Shown here: positions 31,258-36,455 of the stretch, piece by piece | Layout: every line of letters starts with the position of its first letter | Numbering within the stretch: the stretch's first letter is position 1 | Origin: M3007 sp032115775 | GTDB taxonomy: Bacteria > Bacteroidota > Bacteroidia > Chitinophagales > Saprospiraceae | NCBI GenBank assembly: GCA_032115775.1 | Contig: JAUMBL010000129.1 | Location: 1-36,455, forward strand | Direction: 5' to 3' | DNA length: 36,455 nt | The notes under the pieces: model-generated | What the model was told of the DNA's origin: nothing | The model's database searches: none | Seen by the model: only the letters and a program-made list of their open reading frames with translations | Translations under genes and position numbers: made by a program

Positions 31258-31288
31258 TGTTTAAAAAGCGATTTACACCTTTTTTGGG

Positions 31289-32764
31289 TTAGTTAGATCC
31301 GGAGCCCAGAAAACTACTTTTTACGACGTCAATTTTATTTTCGCCGGCATAGACCTGAATTACAATCGGCGTGCTCAGTCCTTTCAACTGATCCTGTGCC
31401 AGTTCCACAAAAAAAGCGCCCTGCGCCGTATGCCCTTTGGCGAGCGTTGCGGGTTCCGCGCCGACCATCCGGATAACCCCTTTGGGTTCCGCGAGTTTGA
31501 GATGTAGGCCGGCGAGTTCTTTGGGCGATTTATTAATGATTTTGAAGGTGTATAGATTGGTCAGGTGCGTAGCATCGGTTTGTTGATACATCTGTCCGGG
31601 CGAACGCAAAATGATACTTTCTACCATGCCCCTGTTGGCGATGAGCGCCACGTCGAGCGCCACCAACGCGATGAGTACCGCCGTATAGGCAAGTACGCGC
31701 GGTGTGAAAATACGGCGTTTGCCGGTTTCGATTCCTTTCATGGAATCGTATCGGATCAGATTCGTGGGTTTACCGATTTTTTCCATCACCCCGTCGCAGG
31801 CGTCTATACAGGCGGTGCAATTGACGCATTCGAGTTGGGTACCGTTTCGAATATCAATTCCGGTAGGACAAACCGCCACGCACAAGTTGCAATCCACACA
31901 ATCGCCTTGGGTTTTATGTGCGATTTCGCCCAAATCCGCGCCCGAACCGAGTTCGCTCGCCGGGTGGTGTTTTTTCAGTTTGCCGCGCGGTTCGCCGCGC
32001 ACGTGATCGTATGCCACGACGATACTGTCTTTCACCAGCAGCACCCCTTGCATCCGGCCGTAGGGGCAGATGGTGGTACAGACTTGCTCACGCAGGCGCG
32101 CGAACACCAGATAAAAAGCGCCGGAGAAGATGATCATGGCGATAAATCCGCCGAAATTTTTCGAGACCGGTTCGCGCATGATATTCAGCACCTGATCTGC
32201 GCCGATGATATAAGCCAGGAAAAAATTGGAGACGAGTACGGCGATACCGAAGAATACGGCGTGTTTCAGCGCCTTTTTTCGGATTTTTGGGGCAGTCCAG
32301 GGCGCTGCATCCAATTTTCGTTGCGCCTGCCCGTCGCCCTCAATTGCGTATTCAATTTTTCGGAAAATCATTTCCATGAACACCGTTTGCGGGCACACCC
32401 AGCCGCAAAAAAGCCTGCCGTACACCACGGTGAACAAGATAATAAACACGAAAAAAGTCAGCATGGCGAGTACGAACAAGTGGAAATCCTGCGGCGTGAA
32501 CAGAATCCCGAACAGGACGAACTTGCGTTCCAGCACATTGAACAGCATGAACGGTTCGCCGTTTACCCTAATAAAAGGCGTAGCGACAAAGAGGATAATG
32601 AACAGCAACGCGACGAGATTCCGGCGGTTGTAATACTTTCCGACGGGCTTTTTAGGATACATCCAGATTCGATGCCCTTGATCATCGACGGTCGCAATTT
32701 TGTCTCGATACGCCTCCGTATCTTCAATAATTTCTTCGTACCAGGTATTCTTTATGTCTGCCAT
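31289..32764 (-). CDS. ccoG: Cytochrome c oxidase accessory protein CcoG (FixG/RdxA)
   Basis: 491 residues. Several membrane helices lie in the first half (for example LVALLFIILFVATPFI and LFVLAMLTFFVFIILFTVVYG), with FCGWVCPQTVFMEMIFRKIEYAIEG typical of FixG. Two [4Fe-4S] motifs follow: CVDCNLCVAVCP and CVNCTACIDAC (about residues 287-320). A C-terminal periplasmic Ig-like domain completes the protein. CcoG is an iron-sulfur membrane protein reported to reduce copper for cbb3 assembly. It follows ccoP after a 143-bp gap that holds a strong hairpin, and is followed by MITE copy 3. Confidence 0.96.
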   Translation of the reverse strand: MADIKNTWYEEIIEDTEAYRDKIATVDDQGHRIWMYPKKPVGKYYNRRNLVALLFIILFVATPFIRVNGEPFMLFNVLERKFVLFGILFTPQDFHLFVLAMLTFFVFIILFTVVYGRLFCGWVCPQTVFMEMIFRKIEYAIEGDGQAQRKLDAAPWTAPKIRKKALKHAVFFGIAVLVSNFFLAYIIGADQVLNIMREPVSKNFGGFIAMIIFSGAFYLVFARLREQVCTTICPYGRMQGVLLVKDSIVVAYDHVRGEPRGKLKKHHPASELGSGADLGEIAHKTQGDCVDCNLCVAVCPTGIDIRNGTQLECVNCTACIDACDGVMEKIGKPTNLIRYDSMKGIETGKRRIFTPRVLAYTAVLIALVALDVALIANRGMVESIILRSPGQMYQQTDATHLTNLYTFKIINKSPKELAGLHLKLAEPKGVIRMVGAEPATLAKGHTAQGAFFVELAQDQLKGLSTPIVIQVYAGENKIDVVKSSFLGSGSN

Positions 32765-32851
32765 AGTGCAGGGAATCCTTTTTTTGACGGGAAAATCCGA
32801 CAGCGTTCGTCAAAAGATGCCGACGTCGTCGGTGTATGTGCGTTTGAAATT

Positions 32852-32881
32852 GCCGTCGGGCGACGGATATCGCCCGACGGC
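32852..32881 (-). promoter_or_regulatory. 12-bp GC-rich hairpin between ccoP and ccoG
   Basis: GCCGTCGGGCGA and TCGCCCGACGGC form a 12-bp perfect stem around TATCCG on the minus strand. Only a weak T-tract follows in the minus direction (CAATTTCAAAC), so full termination is uncertain. It may protect the 3' end of the ccoNOQP mRNA or lower ccoG expression relative to the structural subunits. Confidence 0.6.
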
Positions 32882-32907
32882 CGTACTTGTTTTTACTATA
32901 CGCGGCG

Positions 32908-33870
32908 TTATCCCGCCGTGCCTGTTTTCTGCTCTTTAGTATCTGCCGGCTGGTTTTCGCCGCCTTCTTCCGATTTCCAAATATCCCCTTGGGGCGCTTT
33001 GGCATTGGGCGGATTGGTACCCTGCATTGTCAGAATGAAAGAGGCTACCTTTTGCATATCGGCGGGTTTGAGGGTACTGGACCATGCGACCATGCCTTTT
33101 TCCGGCACGCCGTATTTAATGGTTTTGAAGACATTTTTTATCCCGCCGCCATGCAGCCAGTATTCGTCGGTCAGATTCGGCCCTACGCCCCCTTCGCCTG
33201 CGGCGCCGTGGCAGACTAGGCAGCTGGTTTTGTAGATCAGTTCGCCCTCGCCTAAGTCGCCGCTTGCGGTCAGCGCCGTTACATTGCTTTCGTCCACGGC
33301 ATTGGCTTGGCCGGCCAGGGCGATGCGCTGCTGTTTGATCGCAGTTTCGACCTCCATTTTATATTCTTCCGCCGAGGAGGGGCCGTTGCCGCCCCAGTGG
33401 TAGTAGAACATATAGATGACACCCCAGATCACGGTGAGGATGAACATATTCACCCACCAAGGCGGGAGGCTGTTGTCGAGTTCGCGGATGCCGTCGAATT
33501 CATGGTGCGAGATAATTTCATGCTCGCGTTCGATTGGCACGGCGTCCTCCCAGTATTGTTTCCGGATTTTTTCCCAGAAAGGCTCGCCGGCGCCGGCGGC
33601 CGCAGCGGCTGCCGTTTCGACGGGCAGGGCGACGCCGCTTTGCACGGCTTGCAGCGACATCAGGCGTTTGTATAAAAATTGGTTGACCCGGATCATATAG
33701 ATCATAGCTACAATGAACAGCAGGGCGCCGGCAGCGCCCAACACATAGGTCATGATGCTGGACAATTCGGCTGTCGGCGTTGCCGCCGCTTGGGCTGCCT
33801 GTCCCCAAAGGGTGCTATAGGCGCCGGTAATCAGAAGAAGAGAGAGAAAATATTTACCAGATTTCATCAC
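32908..33870 (-). CDS. ccoP: cbb3-type cytochrome c oxidase subunit III (CcoP), mono-haem form
   Basis: 320 residues. A signal-like N-terminus is followed by a helix at about 37-62, a FixP N-terminal segment EREHEIISHHEFDGIRELDNSLPPWWVNMF (about 114-143) with its helix, and one cytochrome c domain with C217-LVC-H221 and the likely Met ligand in EKGMVAW. Proteobacterial CcoP has two haem c sites; only one is present here, as is usual in Bacteroidota. The tail after QGTNPPNA is charged and low in complexity. CcoP passes electrons from soluble or lipoprotein cytochromes to CcoO. Its start is 15 bp after the ccoQ stop. Confidence 0.95.
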   Translation of the reverse strand: MMKSGKYFLSLLLITGAYSTLWGQAAQAAATPTAELSSIMTYVLGAAGALLFIVAMIYMIRVNQFLYKRLMSLQAVQSGVALPVETAAAAAAGAGEPFWEKIRKQYWEDAVPIEREHEIISHHEFDGIRELDNSLPPWWVNMFILTVIWGVIYMFYYHWGGNGPSSAEEYKMEVETAIKQQRIALAGQANAVDESNVTALTASGDLGEGELIYKTSCLVCHGAAGEGGVGPNLTDEYWLHGGGIKNVFKTIKYGVPEKGMVAWSSTLKPADMQKVASFILTMQGTNPPNAKAPQGDIWKSEEGGENQPADTKEQKTGTAG

Positions 33871-33885
33871 ACAAAAGTTGAATGT

Positions 33886-34050
33886 TTAGGCCTCATCATC
33901 AAGCGGCATTTGGGCGAGACGGTCTGTATCCTGTTTATCAGCCAGGATCGTCCGAATTGCCGCGATGCAGAAGACGGAAAAAAACAATACCAAAGTTACA
34001 ATTCCGTACAATTGAATGCCATCTACGGATTGAAGCAAGTATTTATACAT
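33886..34050 (-). CDS. ccoQ: cbb3 oxidase small subunit CcoQ
   Basis: A 54-residue reading frame starting at the ATG complementary to 34048-34050: MYKYLLQSVDGIQLYGIVTL, then a helix ending VFCIAAIRTI, then a short acidic tail DTDRLAQMPLDDEA. One transmembrane segment with a charged C-terminus, between ccoNO (28 bp upstream) and ccoP (15 bp downstream), is exactly the place and form of CcoQ, which stabilises the oxidase complex. Sequence conservation in this family is low, so position and topology carry the call. Confidence 0.85.
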   Translation of the reverse strand: MYKYLLQSVDGIQLYGIVTLVLFFSVFCIAAIRTILADKQDTDRLAQMPLDDEA

Positions 34051-34078
34051 GGATGCGTGGCGCTAGCGAGTTGAAAAA

Positions 34079-36232
34079 TTACTTTTTAGTGGCGGTTTTT
34101 GCGACGTGAATGTCCGTTCCGAGTCGCTGGAGATAAGCGATCAGGGCTGCGATTTCTTTTTTGTCCACATCGGGCGCTTTGATACCCTCCGTTTTCAAAT
34201 TCGCGGCGATTTCTTTCGCCTGCTCCTGCGCTTCTGCCACGGCCCGGTCTTCGAATCCACGCGGATAAGGCGTTCCGAGCGCGCGCAGCGTTTTAATTTT
34301 TGCGGGCAATTCGCTCAGATCGAGATTGTGTTCGGCCAACCAGGGATAGGGCGGCATGAGCGAGCCGGGCGACATCGTACGCGGGTCAATCATGTGGTTG
34401 TAGTGCCAGCTGTCGGGTTTGGCATTTTTATTGCCGCGGCCCTCGCGCATGAGATCCGGTCCGGTGCGTTTACTGCCCCAGAGGAAGGGGCGGTCATAAA
34501 TATACTCGCCGGATTTGGAGTATTCGCCGTAGCGCTCCGTTTCAGCGCGGAAGGGTCGGATCATCTGCGAGTGGCAGCCAACGCAGCCTTCGCGGATGTA
34601 AATGTCCCGGCCGGTGAGTTCCAGCGGCGTATAAGGTTTGACCGTAGAAATTTTCGGTGTCTGGCTATCCAGGAATACCATTGGAATTATCTGGACGATA
34701 CCGCCGACAGAAATCAGGATGGTGCTGAACAGCAACATTTGAATCGGGCGGGATTCAATCCATCTGTGCCAGTATTCGCCTTGCAGCGTTGGCGCAGGCC
34801 CAGGGTCGCGCGCAGGCGCTTCGGCGCTTTCATTGGCCATGAAGGCGCCCTGTTGGGCGGTTTTATAGAGGTTGTACACGCCCAGAATCACCCCGGCGAA
34901 GAACAGCGTGCCGCCAATTGCTCGGATGCCGTACATGGGGACGATTTGCAGCACCGTGTCGAGGAAATTACCCCAGGCCAGGGTGCCTTCCGGCGTAAAT
35001 TCGCGCCACATGAAGTACTGCGTCCAGCCGGCCCAGTACATCGGAATGGCATAGAACACGATCCCGAGGGTTCCAATCCAGAAGTGGATATTTGCCAATT
35101 TTTCGGAGTACAGCTTCGTGTGGTACATGCGCGGCCAGAGCCAGTACAGCATGGCGAAGGTCAGGAAGCCGTTCCAGCCCAGCGCGCCCACGTGTACGTG
35201 TGCGATCGTCCAGTCTGTAAAGTGGCTGATGGCGTTTACTGATTTAATCGAGAGCATCGGCCCTTCAAAAGTTGCCATACCGTAGGCGGTAATTGCGACC
35301 ACCATGAACTTCAGAACCGGATCCTGCCGCACGCGATCCCAGGCGCCGCGCAGGGTGAGGAGGCCGTTGAGCATACCGCCCCAGGAGGGCGCGATCAGCA
35401 TAATGGAAAAGACGGTGCCGAGCGATTGTACCCAGTCCGGCAGCGACGAATACAGCAAGTGGTGCGGGCCCGCCCAGATATAAATGAAAATCAGCGCCCA
35501 AAAGTGAATAATGGACAATTTGTAGGAATAAACCGGGCGGTTGGCGGCCTTGGGGAGGAAGTAGTACATCACCCCGAGATAAGGCGTGGTCAGGAAAAAA
35601 GCCACGGCGTTGTGCCCGTACCACCATTGCACCAGCGCTTCCTGCACGCCGCTGAATACCGGGTAGGAGCCGAACAAAGAGTAAGGCACTTCCAGACTCC
35701 GCACAATATGCAACACCGCTACCGTCACCCAGGTAGCGATATAAAACCAAATCGCTACGTACAAGTGACTTTCGCGGCGCTTGATGATCGTGCCGAATAA
35801 GTTAATCCCGAAAACGACCCAAATCAGCGTAATGAGCAAGTCAATCGGCCAGGTAAGTTCGGCGTATTCGCTGCTGGTCGTCAGACCCATCGGCAATGAT
35901 AAAGCGGCTGCCAAAATAATCACCTGCCAACCCCAGAAGTGAATCCACGACAAGGTGTCGGAGAACATACGAGCTTTTAGCAGGCGCTGCAGAGAGTAAT
36001 ACACGCCCATGAAAATACCGTTTCCGACGAAAGCGAAGATCACGGCGTTGGTGTGCAAAGGCCGCAAGCGTCCGAAGGTCGTTTGCGGAATACCGAGATT
36101 GAGGTTAGGGTAGATCAATTGCAAAGCAAGAACCACCCCAACGAGCATTCCGACGATGCCGAAGATAAAAGCGGCGATCCCGAAAGCCCGAACAATGCGG
36201 TTGTCATACTGAAATTGCTCAATGCGACTCAT
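34079..36232 (-). CDS. ccoNO: Fused cbb3-type oxidase subunits I and II (CcoN-CcoO)
   Basis: 717 residues. Residues 1 to about 465 are CcoN with about 12 helices: haem ligand candidates H60 (RPLHTNAV), H345 and H347 (TIAHVHVGALGWNGF), and CuB ligands H207 (WWYGHNAV) and H257-H258 (WAGPHHLLY). After a polar linker (466-485) comes CcoO (486-717) with one anchor helix and haem c site C550-VGC-H554 in REGCVGCHSQMIRPFRAE, and MSPGSLMPPYPWL for the Met ligand. The oxidase reduces oxygen to water with high affinity and pumps protons. N-O fusion is common in Bacteroidota. It lies between ccoS and ccoQ. Confidence 0.97.
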   Translation of the reverse strand: MSRIEQFQYDNRIVRAFGIAAFIFGIVGMLVGVVLALQLIYPNLNLGIPQTTFGRLRPLHTNAVIFAFVGNGIFMGVYYSLQRLLKARMFSDTLSWIHFWGWQVIILAAALSLPMGLTTSSEYAELTWPIDLLITLIWVVFGINLFGTIIKRRESHLYVAIWFYIATWVTVAVLHIVRSLEVPYSLFGSYPVFSGVQEALVQWWYGHNAVAFFLTTPYLGVMYYFLPKAANRPVYSYKLSIIHFWALIFIYIWAGPHHLLYSSLPDWVQSLGTVFSIMLIAPSWGGMLNGLLTLRGAWDRVRQDPVLKFMVVAITAYGMATFEGPMLSIKSVNAISHFTDWTIAHVHVGALGWNGFLTFAMLYWLWPRMYHTKLYSEKLANIHFWIGTLGIVFYAIPMYWAGWTQYFMWREFTPEGTLAWGNFLDTVLQIVPMYGIRAIGGTLFFAGVILGVYNLYKTAQQGAFMANESAEAPARDPGPAPTLQGEYWHRWIESRPIQMLLFSTILISVGGIVQIIPMVFLDSQTPKISTVKPYTPLELTGRDIYIREGCVGCHSQMIRPFRAETERYGEYSKSGEYIYDRPFLWGSKRTGPDLMREGRGNKNAKPDSWHYNHMIDPRTMSPGSLMPPYPWLAEHNLDLSELPAKIKTLRALGTPYPRGFEDRAVAEAQEQAKEIAANLKTEGIKAPDVDKKEIAALIAYLQRLGTDIHVAKTATKK

Positions 36233-36283
36233 AAATCAGATTATGCGTAAAGAGTATAGGTGTAAATAATTTGTCGATGTCGT

Positions 36284-36455
36284 TTAATTATTAGCCGGAG
36301 ATTTTGCTGATTCCTCCGGTAATTTTTTACTTTTACTATCCATGTCCTCGCGTCCGGGTTTGAGTTCATCATCGAATAGCATGCGGATCGCGGGCGTGCA
36401 GTCATCGTCGAACTGCCCGTTTTTAGTTGCCCAGAAATAAGCCGTTAAAAACCCG
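36284..36455 (-). CDS. ccoS: cbb3 oxidase assembly protein CcoS, C-terminal part (cut by window edge)
   Basis: The minus strand from the window edge reads GFLTAYFWATKNGQFDDDCT then PAIRMLFDDE and a charged tail to the stop at 36286-36284. The pattern F-W-A---GQ-DD---P--R-LFDD is the hallmark of CcoS, a small one-helix protein needed for haem and copper insertion into CcoN. The N-terminus lies outside the window. It is 51 bp upstream of ccoNO and likely in the same operon, probably after a ccoI copper ATPase gene not seen here. Confidence 0.9.
   Translation of the reverse strand, partial: GFLTAYFWATKNGQFDDDCTPAIRMLFDDELKPGREDMDSKSKKLPEESAKSPANN

Noticed and set aside
31565..33235. Long plus-strand reading frame of 556 codons opposite ccoG and the ccoP end
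   Set aside because: It spans two well-supported genes and the intergenic hairpin on the other strand; the product has no recognisable domain.

Overview
The window reads as a chromosomal segment of a Bacteroidota bacterium, most likely in or near the Saprospiria (Lewinella/Haliscomenobacter/Saprospiraceae-like). The lineage call is inference from several things seen together: SusC/SusD outer-membrane pairs, type IX secretion (T9SS) C-terminal sorting domains of both the CHU_C (type B) and Por (type A) kinds, a fused CcoN-CcoO cytochrome oxidase subunit, a long NusB, and Bacteroidota-style -7 boxes (TAnnTTTG). No rRNA, tRNA or CRISPR array was seen.

Layout. (1) 1-1130, minus: putrescine synthesis from agmatine (agmatine deiminase, then the start of N-carbamoylputrescine amidase). 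(2) 1508-6063, plus: a SusC/SusD pair closed by a strong terminator. (3) 6165-12848, plus: a small lipoprotein, a second SusC relative that has lost the N-terminal extension and TonB box, and a 14-repeat FG-GAP/ASPIC lipoprotein where a SusD would be expected. (4) 12852-13433, minus: a YrdC/Sua5-family protein with altered signature motifs. (5) 13778-16042, plus: a PKD-repeat, CHU_C-ended surface protein. (6) 16100-23043, minus: a 1628-residue CHU_C adhesin-like protein, a secreted protein of unknown function, and anmK. (7) 23151-24613, minus: a lipoprotein, a SCO-type copper chaperone and a mono-heme cytochrome c lipoprotein, tightly packed. (8) purB (plus) and nusB (minus), convergent. (9) 27437-29695, minus: a T9SS type A protein and a heptose-7-phosphate kinase. 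(10) 29930-36455, minus: a cbb3 oxidase cluster in the order ccoS, ccoNO, ccoQ, ccoP, ccoG, ccoH/fixH, TauE/SafE-like protein. The 54-residue ccoQ is easily missed.

The most striking unexplained structure is a family of about 162-bp non-coding elements (13562-13723, 28527-28689, 31096-31257). Each has 16-bp terminal inverted repeats starting GTAACTAC, is an imperfect palindrome along its whole length, and is flanked by its own perfect 8-bp direct repeat (ATCATAGA, GCCTTTTT, TGTTTAAA). That is the mark of transposition by a non-autonomous element; the GTAA ends and 8-bp duplications suggest mobilisation by an IS66-type transposase. One copy lies inside the cbb3 cluster and one touches the stop codon of the heptose kinase gene. 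A decayed relative may lie at 29793-29879. A second family of palindromic elements with GCATGTTTGG ends lies on both sides of purB (24633-24788 and 26238-26385).

How the genes work together: the SusCD pair and the SusC2/FG-GAP group probably handle uptake of a glycan or other polymer fragments. The T9SS-sorted proteins are exported adhesion or gliding-related surface proteins. The cbb3 cluster, plus the SCO/cytochrome group about 5 kb away, builds a high-affinity oxygen-reducing branch and its copper supply.
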